From positions 263,907,843 through 263,971,842 of the forward strand of contig OX352774.1 of assembly GCA_947095535.1 (NCBI GenBank): a stretch of DNA of 64,000 nt, read 5' to 3'. The position numbers and the translations under genes were made by a program. The stretch comes from Poecilobothrus nobilitatus. Lineage: Eukaryota; Arthropoda; Insecta; Diptera; Dolichopodidae. Shown here one piece after another: positions 24,805 to 37,905 of this stretch; position 1 is the stretch's first letter; every line of letters begins with the position of its first letter. The notes beneath the pieces were generated by a model. That model was not told where the DNA came from, made no database searches, and saw only the letters and a list, made by a program, of their open reading frames with translations.

Positions 24805-27800
24805 TTGATGTATTTACGGTATGATGTTTGAATGTGTATGTCATCTTTGATGTGGTCATGTTATTTTTTTTTTCTAACAAAATATAAAAATAAATTGAAT
24901 ATAATCCTACTATTAGACGTTTTAAAGTAATTTATTTGATTTTTGTTTTGCCAATACTGTATTCATTTATGCTTTATAAATGTAAACCTAAAATAAAAGA
25001 TAGAAATAACGAAAAAAGAAGGTGTGAGGATCAGGTTTTGTTGTTTTTATTATTATCTGTTATTTGTGTTTAGGTGTACCGATTATCTGTACCCAAAATT
25101 TTCAGAATCAGATTGAAACCCTCAAAATGTGTTAACTTTTTTTTTGTTGTTTATATTTTTTTAACTATGTTTGTGTGTATGATAACCATACAGGTGGGTG
25201 ATTACGAATAAATGATAGGTTTAGTTCTTTAAATTGAAGATGTGAGGAGTCTTATGCGGAAATAATTGGATTTTAATATTGTGTCAATTTTAGGTGTCTT
25301 ATATATTATAGGATACAAATATTTCAGTATAGTTATAAGATTTTTTTCTTTTATTATTTTGTTCTTCATTTTGTTTTCATAAATAAGCGCTTATGTGTTT
25401 TTGTTTAGAAAACAATTTAAAGTATTTGGTTTGCTCTAGAAATTTGTTGTGATTTTATTTATTTTTTTTTGAAAATCATGTTGGAAATATCAAAGCAATA
25501 ATATATTTTTTGTTTTTAATGAAGACGAGGATAAAAAAAATTGCGTGTTAGATTTTTTTGCGCGTTTATTTTGTTTTTAAGCAAAAGCCAAACAAAAAAA
25601 AAACAAAATTTCTACCTGTTGATATTTTATAGGCTTTTGTTAAGGTTTGATTTTTTTTTATTCCCTGATAAACTATTTAAAATTATTTTTTTATTTAATG
25701 AAGGAATCAGATAATTTTAAATTCGCAGTAACTTTATAGTGTTATCTTTTTATTTGAGTTTTTGTATCTTTTTTTTTTCTTTTTATGCTGGATTCACCGC
25801 TTCGGATATTTTAGCCGCACTGTTGAACTCTCTTACTGTTCAAATTTAGTCCGGAAGTTTTTTTTCTCTTCGAAAAAATAATTGATTTAACTTTAACTGC
25901 TGTTCAGAACTCTTTTTAGCTGTCATTTTTTGAAAAATTTTTTATTCGATTCATTAAATAAACAAAAATTTAAAATAAATGTAATTTTCAAATTTCTGAA
26001 AACTTTTCTTTTAAACTGTTAACCGATATTATAGTATTAGTGGCTTATATGAAAAGTAATTGTACGTACAATTTTTAAGTGCCGTTAGAGCCTCTTAAAG
26101 CCTCTATCGCCAATCATTTAATCATTAGAATTTTCATCAAATCAGATCATCCTTTGCCAACATTGTTTTGTTTTGTAGAAGTATTAGAATTTTTTAAGAT
26201 AAAAAAATAATTAAATTTTAGGACTAATTAGGTATCTATAGATACTTTTTTATTCTATTATTTCATTATATTTAAATAAGTCTATAAAATTTAGCTCATT
26301 ATTTTTGATTGATTTTAAAAATTTTTCCTGCATTGCTTTATGCAGCTTTAATGATTTATTTAATACTGATAATAATGTATTGCATATTGTGTGTTATCCA
26401 GTATACATAGATGCAAATTAAAAGGAAATATTCAAATTTTTTTTTTTTTTGATGTAGCAAAAGTAGGGAAAAAATTTATTTGTAATATATTGTGAACGAG
26501 AATATTATTTATTATTATTCATTAAATTAAAAGATAATAATGCATTCAGTTTTTATATACATACTACATAGTATTTATTTTATAAAGAAAAAAAATATCG
26601 GTTTTATCCATTATGTCCACTTATATACGATGGATTTCAGGCAGATGCTTGAACTAATAATTTTCTTAAATTAAGAAAGTTGAACATTCTAACTTTTTAT
26701 ATTACATTCATGTCATATTTGCAAAAAAATAGAATTAGGTAATGGTGAATGATGCAGGGTAAGTTTAAAATAATTTTTTGTGGTCCGTTTTCTATTTCGA
26801 ATTTAACCAACCACGCATTTAATGTTTTTGTCTTCTTTCCAATCTTTCGAGTGTCATTAACAATGGCAATTTTTTTTAAATTGAATGCATTTTTTTTTTG
26901 AGCCGATAAATAATAAAAAAATATTTCCATTAATTTTTTTGATATCATTTGCATCTATATGTCTACTTAAATTATTTTTCCACTAAAATAATTTTTCATT
27001 ATTTGTAAAAAAAAAACAAAAAGTGAAAAAGAAGAAGGAACTGTAAGAATTTAATGGCAAATTTCGGTAATACAAAAAAAAAGCAAAAAACAATAAATTA
27101 TGAAAATAAAATTTGAGAAAGTTAAAAATATTAAAGCGAATATTATGTTCTGTTCAGATTTAATTTAGTTTAGTTATTCGTTATTTAAAAAAACATAAAT
27201 GCTTTTACCAAACTTATTGACAATTTTCCATTTCGGATGTATAAACCATTGTTCAGATTTTTATTTATATCGTTAAAATACAAATTATAGTAAAGATTCT
27301 CGATTTCTCAATAGCTTGCAATTTTCTCTCAATACAATATTTATTTGTTTTTTTTTTTTTAAAGGATGTAATTTAAGAATATATAAAAGAAGGAGGATGC
27401 ATTATTTTTATGAAATATCAATGGAAATTTATTATCATATTATTTTAATTGTAATTTTCTTTTTTATCATGAAATTCGTATTTTTATTTTAATTATTGTT
27501 TTCTTTATAATAATTTATTTGTTTTAATTTTGGTTCAAAATGTTTGGGTATTATTTTTGTTTTTATTACAATACTCAATTGGAAACGAACTTCGTCCATT
27601 TCAGTTGTTTTATAATTGTAAACATTTAAATGGCATATTTAAAAAAGAAAATCTTGATATTAGATATGAGGCTAGATAAAACCATATACGGTTAATAATA
27701 ACTAAATTACATTTCATTCAATAGGTAGCCGTAGCACGAATCATTTCCAAACAAATTCTCTATTTAATTTGAATTACTGGTACATCTACCCCACCCCTTT

Positions 27801-30609
27801 TCAAAATTTTGTTTAACGAAATCCTAGTGAAATTTTCTTCAATGTCCCTAATAAAAAGGTCGAGTCTAATAAAAATTAAAAGTATTTGAAAAATGTTTAC
27901 AGAATTGGAAATGGCCTTTTTTGAGCGATGAAATAAGGCCATAATTTTTATTATGTTTTACTTTTAAAATATTAATTACTTATTTATTAATAAATTATTT
28001 ATTGCAACTGTAACATATAATCTATTTTATGCTGGTATGTTATAAGTCATATCGACAAGTGTCAGTAGGACAGGTATATTTGCATTTTTTTCGCTGAGAA
28101 ATTCGCATACTGCGAAATTCACAGTAATTAAGAGTTTTATGAATGTAAACCACGGTCTGAATAGAGTATTGGAAGGAGAAGAAGATGAATGAGAAAATTC
28201 TTATAGATTTCATAAATTTTTGAATCCTTCATAATTATTTTTTACACATATGTATTTAAGCAATAAAACACTTCAAATAGTGGTGCTGTCACTCGAACTC
28301 CCGTTAAACAGTTTATTAAATTGCAACCAAATATAAAATGTCTGCTATTTCAAAAACTCGCACATATTTAAACATAACTCTGATTTTGCTATCAATCCCA
28401 CTAAATTCGTTATCAGTTAATCTGTGGTAACATTTTCTAAGCGGAATAAAGCCATAAGACCTTAATTCACAAATATAAAAACAATTTAGGCATTAATTCA
28501 TTTTGAAATGGAATTTAGACCATTATAACTTTAATTCTAATAGCTTTCTTTCATCACTTCCGTATTATCCTTAGGGAATGCTTATATATATAAAGATTTA
28601 AGATTCAAATTTTAAAATAATAAAAATCAGTTGTTTTCAAATTTTATTAAAATTATTTTTCACTATAAATTTAATTCCTAATATTGTTTTAAATCAAGTG
28701 AGTGGAAATGTTAAGAACCTATTGTTTCATGTTATGAGCCACTGAGTCTGCATATAACGGTAAATGTTTGATTGCAATTATATTATTTTCTTTTAAATAT
28801 AAGGTTTTTGTTTGATTACCTAAAATTAATTTTTAGATAATCATTTCAGTAGATAATATGCTTTTAAATAAAATTAGATGAATTTTTTGTTCCCTTGCAT
28901 TTGCTCATATGTAGGTAAAGGTTGACAATTTCGGTAAGGGTTGAGTATAGAAATTTACGAGTTCTCTTCTAAGTGTGATTAAATACTATGTTAATATTAA
29001 GTTAAGTTTACCTTCATTTTTTTTTCAACTCTATAAATCTTTTTTCAAAATCTTTGTTACCAATAAAATTTGTAGTTATTTAAATTTTTTTTTTGCTTGG
29101 GAACCTGCGGTACATTATTTCATTAAAACATTTTTGAAAAATAACTTCTAATTTTTAAGCCTTTAAGCGATATAATATATTCTACCATCGCCATTTTGTT
29201 TACAATTTAAAAATCATACTTAATTGAAAATTAAAAATTCACTTAAAAGTCAAACGAAAGAACAAAATTGAAATTAATTAAATAAAATTTAAATTTCTTG
29301 GTTCCTTACGGACCCACATAATAATTAAAAATTTTTGAATTTCAAATATAAAAAATTTCTCAGAATAACAAAAATGAATTTTAATTTACACACAATTAAA
29401 GTAATGTGATTTTGTTCTGTTAAGAACAAAACAAAAATGATGACTTTTTATCATCCAAGATTTACATTTTACCTGTCCGCCGATTCTCTAAAAAAAAACT
29501 TTTAAGTTTTCTGTATGTAAAATTTACCTTTAAATGTTATCATTTATCTGGCCTAGTTTTTCTGGGTTGTTTTCAATGTTCTACAGGACCTATCTTTGTT
29601 TAAGATATGAAAAAACTATAAGTTAGAAAATACGAATAAAATTCTTAAGAAGCAAAAAAAAAAAACGGAAAAAAATTCAGAAAATCAAAAAGTTGAAGGT
29701 TTAAATTAATTTCGCGAGAAATTCTCAAGATGAAAGTTTTTCTGCACACAGTTTAAATTTACAAAACAAAACCTAAATGACTAAAAAAAAAAAAATTTTT
29801 TTTTATAATAGTGGGGAGTCAGAGAAATCCTAGGGAATTCAGCATAACAAAAAAAAAAATAAATAAAAAAGAATTTAAATAAGTTTTCATTTGAAAAAAC
29901 CATACCAAGTCTTTTATACAATATTCTTGAAAGAATTTCTTAATAATTTAAAAAACAATAACGGTTTGAGTTGGTTTTGTTAGTTAAAAAGCGCCTCCAA
30001 AGTAAAAAGAGTAGAGTGGTTAAATAGTTTTTGAATATCAGTAAGATTGTAATAGAAATAATTAAAAATAAAAAAAAGAAAAGGTAAAATTAATATAAAA
30101 GATATAAAGTAGGTGCCTCATTTGTTATTTTTGTAATGTCAGTTTATATAAAGAAAATACCACGCAGAATTTAAAATAATGAAAATAATAAAAATTGCAT
30201 TAGAAAGAGAAAACGAATCAATTGCTATAATGAACATTATATAATAATAATATAAAAGAAACTAAAAGAAAGTAATGAAATCAACAGGAAATCAACTGTT
30301 CTGAAACAGTGAACATACACCTCGAATTTTCTAACATTTTATTTATTTTTGTTTTTGATGTGTGATAGTGTGATCGTTTTATGTTTGTAGGGCATAGTTC
30401 TGGTTTTTAACGTTTTCTATATAATAATTCTATGTTAAAACAAAATTAATTTTACTTTCTTCTTTAGTATTTTTGATAATTTTAAAGGATGTGAGGTGTT
30501 TTCGTCTAAAGCAATAAGAATGTAAATGAAATTTTTTTAAATATTTAATGAAAACGTTTAACAATTTCATTTATGGGATCTTAAATTTATTAATCCTAAA
30601 TTTGCTAAA
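24805..30609. other. AT-rich spacer, no gene seen
   Basis: No exon or RNA gene was recognised. A small inverted repeat TTTTGTTCT/AGAACAAAA lies near 29411-29432. A B-box-like GAGTTCGAG on the minus strand near 28295-28303 lacks a matching A box. Open frames at 26697-26954 and 27760-27942 (minus) match nothing I recognise and have no start or splice context. Confidence 0.6.
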
Positions 30610-30790
30610 TCTCATTTCACCAAAAATTTCTTTCCACATCTCTATTCAAAAAACTGCACATTTGTATTAAAGATTTATCGTAAAGTGTGGGTTTAAGAGG
30701 AAACCACATGATGTTTTGATGGGTTGAAGTCAAACACTATTTGGAGAGTTTTAAAAGAATCTGGATAAATTTTGAAGTTTTCCTTGAACA
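30610..30790 (-). repeat. Dispersed repeat family R1, copy 1
   Basis: On the minus strand this copy aligns by eye with 48561-48745 and 54040-54225. It shares a GGAAAACTT-type start, a central GTGTTTGACTTCAACC block (54 kb: GTGTTAGACTTCAATC; 48 kb: GTGTTGAACTTCAACC), TTTAAAC, and a later ACAAATGT/GAGATGTGG block. All three copies lie in the same orientation. The open phases differ between copies, which argues for a non-coding repeat rather than decayed exons. No terminal repeats were found. Confidence 0.55.
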
Positions 30791-30984
30791 CGCTACATAA
30801 AAAATCTCAGAAGAAATTGGTGTAGTCACTTTATGCGAGAGAACGACTGATACCGAAATAGCAATTGATTTTTTTCTTACATTAGTTTTTTGCCACCATA
30901 TTGGAGTTATATTGAAAGGAAACTTATAATTTTTGATTAAATCAACTTACATTTGTCTGTTTACTCATGCGATTTATATCTACT

Positions 30985-31560
30985 TTTTAGCCGTCCGTCC
31001 GTCCGCCTGTTTCCAAAACTTCTACATCGTTAAAGATAGAGATAAAAAAAATTTTAATCATATGAATAGGTCTCATAAAAAAATTAATGGTGTATAACAA
31101 CTTTTTCATTTTTTTAGAAGACCAGAAATTATCTTACTTCTACAACACAAAATTCAAATTATGCAATATTATGTAATTTACTATTTAAATTTACCGTTAT
31201 GTGAAAACCAAATTTTGCATGATATCTCTTTTTTCATAACTCCGGTACGCTTTTAGATAGGAACTTGAAATTTGAGACAAAAGAGAACTTTTAGAATTAG
31301 TATAAGTTTCCTCAGAAATTTTTTTTGTACCACCTCCTTTTTAAGAGTTATTACGGCTCAAAAATTCAAAAATTTACTATTTTTAGATACTTGTAATTTA
31401 GGCACCTGTAAAAATTTTTCTTCGGCAAGACATAATAATTAAAGGTTCAATAATATATGTTTACTTGTGTTAACGGGTTTTCTTAGTTATATAAGATTCG
31501 GGACTTACAGATTCTCAAAATAGCAAAAAAATCCTATTTTCATATTTTTTCTTATATTAA
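30985..31560. repeat. Mini-me-like repeat with GTCC microsatellite
   Basis: A (CCGT)n tract at 30991-31006 follows ATTTATATCTACTTTTTAG. The downstream part (about 31190-31450) resembles 8780-9050. Shared words include ACCGTTATGTGAAAA and an AGAYACYTGTAAYTTAGGCAC block, with the variant base-by-base pattern expected of old copies. The arrangement of microsatellite plus conserved downstream block fits dipteran mini-me/DINE-1-type elements in general. This copy shows neither the terminal inverted repeats nor the CCATACAA units of the 40.7-kb element, so family assignment is weak. Confidence 0.45.
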
Positions 31561-32394
31561 ATTTTTAAATTTTGGTGCAAGTCACAATTTCTAAACAGTT
31601 TGTATTGTCTTTTGGAAATGTGCGCTTTAAAACCCGTTGGTTTACTTCTGCCTTGTTTTTTAAATTTTTCAGTCTGAGAATATTTTATTTTTATAAAATT
31701 TTGATTGTTGTCAAATTTATTTGTTCTTTTTTTTTGAACTGGACAAATGATTTTATTATTATAGAAGTGTAATTTTATAAAGACTTTATTCGAGCTCAAA
31801 CCTTATATTGTTTACCTATAAAAATTTTCAATAGTACAGCATAAACTTTCCATTTACATCTTCTTTATAATAAGTATAGAATTGTATAAATTTTTCTTAG
31901 AAGTAAATCATTTTTAATCGAAACAAAACGTCAACACTTAATAAAAATTATTATAAAATGTATTCAAAACAAAAAAGTTTATCTTTTGTTTTATAGAAGG
32001 GAACAACTGGAAGCTCATCAGTGGAATTATAATAAAAATAAAACAAAAATTTGCAAGTAAAAGAAAAGTTAATTTATTTTCACTATTTCTATCTAATTTT
32101 TTTTTTTTTTTTTGTGAAATTTTTTGTGACTTTGGTCCATTGTTAAGAGAATAGGATAAAATTAAAAGTTTAAATAACAATAGCCCCACCTATCACAAAA
32201 AAAAAAGGTATACAGTAAGAACAACAACTAATCTAACTTTTCTATTATGAAAATAATAAAAAACAAAAAGAAAAAGCATATTAACGAAGAACGATGCCAT
32301 AGTTAGTAAATGAAATTAAAAATGATTGTTGTCTCTGACTCTGAATTTTTACTGACCGCATACAATTATGTATAAGATAGGTATTGTTTTCATA
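31561..32394. other. AT-rich spacer, no gene seen
   Basis: Overlapping small open frames exist on both strands (31572-31772 plus, 31557-31799 minus), with no recognisable product. A run of T lies near 32098-32114. No mobile-element ends were seen. Confidence 0.6.
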
Positions 32395-32640
32395 CTAAAA
32401 ATTTGTACCCGAGATTTTGGCAAATATGCACTACTCCGGTGAGTAGAAGGCTGTAAACTTTTTTTTTAGCGTGATGTGTGCGTGTGTGTGTGTATGCCTG
32501 TGAGCAGGTGTACAGCTTAAACGACTGAACGGAATTTTTTGAAATTTCATATTTAAGGTTTTGACGTAAATATTTCGTATTGATAAGCTTTTGGAGCAAA
32601 TCGAAAAACCGAAAGTGGTAGTTTACTAGTGTCATTTTTA
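32395..32640 (+). mobile_element. Possible Helitron-like fragment with GT repeat
   Basis: A (GT)n tract lies at about 32471-32494. It is followed by a CCTGTGAGCAGGTG near-palindrome and AAACGACTGAACGGAATTTT. A microsatellite followed by a block of this sort is common just inside the 5' end of insect Helitrons. A TTTACTAGT occurs near 32622-32630, but no 3' hairpin precedes it. The minus-strand 81-codon frame across this region encodes the repeat tract and is not treated as a gene. Confidence 0.3.
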
Positions 32641-34998
32641 AGTTTTCTTACGAATATTTCGTAACAGGAAAATATGAGAAAATTTACTAAGAAAAAGTTG
32701 TTACACAACTAAAGAGCAACAACTTTGCCATAGAACATTTTTTGATCTGACTAACTTCAACTTTTATTTAATTTTTTTTAATGAAGTCTAAATTTCATAC
32801 ATATTATTATAACACGCAACGCCATATGAATTTATATGAACAAATTTTTTTCTCTTAAAAACAAATCTTCTTCTCTTAGGGGCCCTGTAGTTGGTGTGTA
32901 CGTATATTTTACCGTGACATCTAAATTACAAATTCGTATAGGATACAAAATTTCTTGATTCCAAAAGAAAACAAAAAAATCATGATTCTAAATATAAATA
33001 TGCATGTTATATATTAATGTAGATTTTCTAATAACAAAATCGTATCCAAATATGTACTTGTATTCAAAACTTAGCGGAATGTCATAATACGTAGTGTGTG
33101 GCTGAAAACTACTAAATTATAATTATAGATGTACATGTACTACATACATATGTACATATATGTATCTATGCATATTATTCTCTTGTTGATGACGCAAATT
33201 CAAACTGTAAAATTTTTGTTAGCTGATTCACTACTGGTTACAGGCAATCCCGTAAAGAGAGAAATTAAAAAATACGGTCTAAATTTTGGCAATTTAGTAT
33301 GAAAAAACAGAATTTTTCAAATTTGAAGGATCTTATTGTTCTGCAGAAGAAAGTAATAAATGATATTATTTTTATAAAATTTGGAATATTTTCTATTAAC
33401 TATAAAAATCATTTTAAAAAATTTAGTGCTCATGTGCATGCTCAAAATTGAGTTTTAAAAAAACTCTACTGAAATTGAAAAATTCACATCCACTTCAATT
33501 AAAGTACTTAAGCGCACTAACTAAAGTCTAAACTAAAAAATAAAAAAAAGGGTTGTCATATTTTTAATTTTTATATGAACTGAATAAAAACAAAACTGCT
33601 GACTCAGCTGAGTGCTGGTATGTATATAACCAGCAGTGGTTGATTCAATAATGATCTTATGTTTGTTTTATATTTGTTTACAGTTTTTGTTATTGTTTAC
33701 TTCTAATATTTTTGAATGAAAGAAAAAATCATGTACATATGTACATATGTTTATGTAAATGGATGTATGAATGAATCTACACATATTTTAACGATTTCAT
33801 TACTTATTATAGTTATTATTGAATAGAAAAAATGATGTTAAATTATTTGAAATTATTTTGCTTTCCTATAAATTATTATGTAAAAAATCTATGAATTTTG
33901 GCTTTATATATTTTTCGTATAATAGAGGTCGGTCCTGTGGTGGAGATAGATGATTTTTTTTATTTTGAAATAACAGCAATGACAACAACAACAACAATAA
34001 TAGCAACAATTGAAGCAAATGTAACAACAACAATACAATTTAAATCAGTTTAAAATGTAACAGTAGTGTTTGTATTTATATACATACATATATATGTATG
34101 TATCTACTTATGTATGTTTATTTATGAAGAAACAGTAGTATAGTTTACTATATAACTGCAATTTATAAATGCATTTAGAACATTTATTTCGGGAGTATGT
34201 ACTAGAATATTGTATATACTTATGTACATATACTTATGTACATATTAATATGTAGATTTTTTATCTATGTATGTATATAGAAATAAAAACTTTAAAATTC
34301 TGTTAGTTGTTTTGTTACACAGTCTAACAAAAATGATAGTTCAAAATTAACCAATATTTTTATCTCATTTTATATTTTTTTTATTCTTATTTTTTTTTTT
34401 TTGTCTTTTAAATTAAATTCACCAGTAGTAGTATTAAGTAGTTGTTGTTCTTGTTAGTGTTTTAATTGAGTAAAGCATCTTTAATATTTTTCAAATGCAG
34501 AAAATTTTTGAAAATTAGTTCAAACAAATTTTTGTAATTTGCTGAAACGTAAAATTGTTTATTTTAAGCGTAGTTTAAATTCCATTGAAAATTTATTTAT
34601 TTTTGTCTTTTTGTTTTTTTGTTTTTTTGCTTTGCTTAGTTTTACTTTTTGTTTTAGAATTTCATTAAAAATATATTAAAAAATAAAAAAAAAATATATT
34701 AAAAAATTTCCATTTCGTTTATACAGTAGGTATTTTAATAGATAATTAAACAGTAAATGATTTCAACACAATATGATGAAAAATATTAGAGTTTATAAAA
34801 AGCAAAAACAAAACAAAAATTTTATATTATTTAAATTAAATTAGAGTCTATAACATCTGCATTAGATTATTAAATTATCTCATGTTTCTCAACAATAGAA
34901 TTATAAAGATTGCTGAATATTTTGACACATACTTATCGTCAAGAAGAAAGTATAGATAGGCTATAGTTAAAATAAAAAAAGAATAAAGTCTTAAAATG
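32641..34998. other. AT-rich spacer with microsatellites, no gene seen
   Basis: It contains an (AAC)n-rich patch at about 33979-34040. A TGACTCAGCTGAGTG stretch near 33600-33615 includes the 12-bp palindrome ACTCAGCTGAGT, and a GCTGGT/AACCAGC hairpin lies just after it. ACTTATGTACATAT is tandemly repeated near 34218-34246, with several TATG/CATA patches. No exon was recognised. Confidence 0.6.
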
Positions 34999-35243
34999 CG
35001 GTAGATAGGGGTAAACAATTATAACACTTTATGGTATTTAAAAATCTATCAGATTAGAGATTCAGAAAAATCTATCAGATCAGAGATTCAGAAAAATCTA
35101 ACAGATATTTATTATACCGTATGGTCAGATAGGGATAAAAAATGACAACACTTTATGATATATTTAAATATGTATCATTTTTTATTCAGAAAAAATCTAT
35201 CAGATCAGAGATTCAGAAAAATCTATCAGATATTTATTACACC
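34999..35243. repeat. Nested tandem duplication (124-bp unit, 26-bp subunit)
   Basis: Two head-to-tail copies of about 124 bp run from 34999-35119 and 35120-35243. Each starts with GATAGGG and an ACACTTTATG block and ends with CAGATATTTATTA followed by ACCG. Inside each copy a 26-bp subunit, AAAATCTATCAGATCAGAG plus ATTCAG, is repeated (starts 35041, 35067, 35093; then 35192 and 35218). The structure suggests small-unit slippage followed by duplication of the whole segment. Confidence 0.8.
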
Positions 35244-35566
35244 GTAATATTTCGTACTGAATTTTGAACATTTTATTTTCTTGTCCAAACAGCTATTCAA
35301 CAATTTAAAATTTTTGTAATTAGATTAAAATAGATTGTCTTGCAATTTTCATTAGTTTTGCTAATAAGAAGTTCAACTTTTGTATTTTATTAAGCAGCTT
35401 CCCTTAAACTTATAATTATCTCTTTTACTGTCAAATTTTCTACAATTCACACATGTCTTTTTTAACAGGATTTTCGAATATCCTAGAATTGTTTAATTTA
35501 ATGTTGGTTTTTTTTTTTTTACTATAGTATTTTCTTATTCAAAATATGCTTATTTATTTACGTACT

Positions 35567-35589
35567 TATATATATATATATATATATAA
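35567..35589. repeat. (TA)n microsatellite
   Basis: An uninterrupted run of alternating T and A, about eleven dinucleotides long, is followed by further TA-rich sequence. No associated element was found. Confidence 0.85.
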
Positions 35590-36382
35590 TATATAGAGAT
35601 AGAATTTAACTTTGTTAAATATAATATGAAAGAACCAAAATTTAAAAAAAAAAAAGTTGGAGTATTGATGCAATTACATAAATGGACACACAGAAAAATT
35701 TAAGAAAATTATTTGTATAAAGAGTAAATTGAGTAAAATTAAATAAAATAAAAAAAAAAACTTTTCCATTAATGGAAGTATTTCTATTTCATTTTGGTGA
35801 TAGCAAATTACGAAATATAAACAAATAAAATAAAGAAACAAAAAGAAAAAAATTTGAAGAAACAAAAACAGAAATAGAAAATAGAAATGAAAATGAAAAA
35901 TAAATATAATGTTATTGTAAGAGAATTAAATGTCGAAGGACAAGGAACAAGTGTGCGTTTAAAAGATAAATAATTTAATGTATTGCAAGAATTTATATAC
36001 TTTGAAAAGTTTTTCATTTTCTGCTGTTGTTTATTTAAATTAATCTTCTTTTCTTTTCTGTTTTTTTTTTTTTTTTTTATATGTACTTTAAAAGTTGTAT
36101 GTTTTTTATTTTTACTAAGTTTATATTTAAATTAAATTTTAAACATTTAATAATTAAAAATAAAAAAAATAATATAAAGTAAAATAATTCAGTTTTATTT
36201 TTTTAAAATCCAATTATCATTGATTAGAATTAGGAATCTACTTAGACATCTATGATCCACCATTATACATTAAGAATCATCAATTTTTAGCCATATCCTG
36301 TTAATTATTTAATATAATTTAAAAAGTATTAAGGAGATTTAGAAGGAGTTAGGAACTAAATTAATCTTTTTTTTTTGTCCAG

Positions 36383-36450
36383 CAGTTCAGTAACAGTTTA
36401 CAGGACTTAATTATGTGATTTACAGTTCAGCAGCAGTTTACAGAACTTAA
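36383..36450. repeat. Two-copy 40-bp tandem repeat
   Basis: CAGTTCAGTAACAGTTTACA at 36383 recurs as CAGTTCAGCAGCAGTTTACA at 36423, each followed by an almost identical ACTTAA block. The copies differ at about three positions in 28 bases and have a period of 40 bp. Confidence 0.75.
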
Positions 36451-36597
36451 AATCTCTAATCTCTTCTTTCGAGATATCTTTTAATTAATCGTTTATGAAA
36501 TTAATCAATAATTTTTATAATAATGGAATCTCAATAACTAATATTGTTTTTAAAATTTTTCCATTTTGTATTAATTTTTTAAATTTCATTTTATTTA

Positions 36598-36795
36598 TCT
36601 AACCATTGGTGTACTGCATAAGTCACCTGTCTTTCAGGCGAAAGATCTCGGGTACAAACCCCGGTTCGGTCAAAAATAAAATATAAAATATAATTATAAT
36701 TTAATACTAGTACCGAGATGGCCCACAAGGCAAAATGGTCCTAAAAATATCGGCAGATATTTATATCTGGACGATATAATATAAAAAAAAAAAAC
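36598..36795 (+). mobile_element. tRNA-derived SINE, family E (tRNA-Glu-like head)
   Basis: The head (about 36599-36670) has an anticodon-arm-like CCTGTCTTTCAGG and a T-arm/B-box-like CGGGTACAAACCCCGG. The TTC in the CTTTCAG loop would read Glu. An AT-rich body and a run of A end at 36795. AAATTTCATTTT occurs directly downstream (36796-36807) and upstream (36581-36592), a 12-bp target duplication that supports retroposition. The element is not a functional tRNA gene because the acceptor stem is poor. Family membership elsewhere is unknown. Confidence 0.7.
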
Positions 36796-37723
36796 AAATT
36801 TCATTTTTATATTTTTGGTCTAACAAATCTTTTTTTTTTTTTATTTAAACATAAAAATAACAAATTCAAATACTTTAAATTCAAAAACAACAATATTAAT
36901 TTTAATTTTTGGAATTGAAAATTCTATCCCTTAATTTTTTTATTTTTTTTATTTTTTTTGCTGTTTTTTCTTTTTGTGGAGATTTTAAAAAATGATTTAG
37001 TATTCAAAAAAAAAAAAAAATGGTGTTTTTTCTTTCGGTTTTATTTTGCTTTAGTTCAAAATAAAAGATCTTTATAATATACTAATAAAACATTAGTAAA
37101 ATTTTCTAAAATTTAAAGTAAATTTCAAAATAATTTTCTAATTTTTATATTGTGTAGGTAATATAATAGGTATATCTATAGTATGACACCTTATCTTATA
37201 GAATAAAAAATTGAACAAAAAAATTTTAAATAATTTTTTTTTTATTTAAATCAACATGTCCTTGGTGTGACTCAAAAAGGTAAGCAATTGAAATATTTAT
37301 AGATAAAGTTCATTTATTATTTCTGTTCCTTTTTATTGGTTTTTGTGTAAAAAAAAAAAACATTAAACAATTTGATTATATCTTGGTAACTTCAGTTAAA
37401 GTGTTTTGTATTCGAAGAGTTCTAAATAAGTATATTTTGAATGTTTAAGAAGTTTATTTAGAAATCTGAAATTTTAATAGATCACATCAATTTTAAAATT
37501 ACTATATCTATTTGTATTTAACACCTTAAGATTGTAAAGGATCATATCTGAAGATAGAATCAATCATATTATTTTGGTAGCCTATAATTAAACTGGTATC
37601 CTTGAATAGTATTAGAGTAAAGCGAAAGAAAATATTGCACATGGATAAAAATAAAGCAGATGGGAAAAAAATCGTGGGTTTTATCGTGAGTATTTAGTGT
37701 TTAAGTGAAAAAATATTTGACAA

Positions 37724-37905
37724 GGGCCTCGGCGGTCTTAGTGGGTAAGATCGTATAAAATACGCTGTAAACATTGAAAGAGTGTGGATTCGGATCATAC
37801 ACACGACATTAGAATAATTTCACCTTACGACATTTACAGTCACAACTGGAAAGGAAAAGTTGTGTAATTTCCTTGGTACATTTATGTGCAGGGGAATAAA
37901 CTAAG
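37724..37905 (+). mobile_element. tRNA-derived SINE, family A (old copy)
   Basis: Same architecture as the copies at 50399 and 58604. It has a GGGCCTCGGCGG start, an A-box-like TCTTAGTGGG, TAAGATCGTATAAAATACGC, a diverged B-box region (GTGGATTCGGATC), then TTACGACATTTACAG and AGTTGTGTAATTTCC. The hairpin arms have decayed, no target duplication is clear and the tail is interrupted, so it is older than the other two. No protein is encoded. It would depend on a LINE for movement. Confidence 0.8.

Noticed and set aside
28290..28310. Minus-strand B-box-like GAGTTCGAG suggesting another SINE
   Set aside because: No A box at proper distance, no tail and no target duplication.
32390..32635. 81-codon minus-strand frame
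   Set aside because: It runs through the GT microsatellite (Tyr-Thr-His-Thr-Arg-Thr-His) and has no other support.
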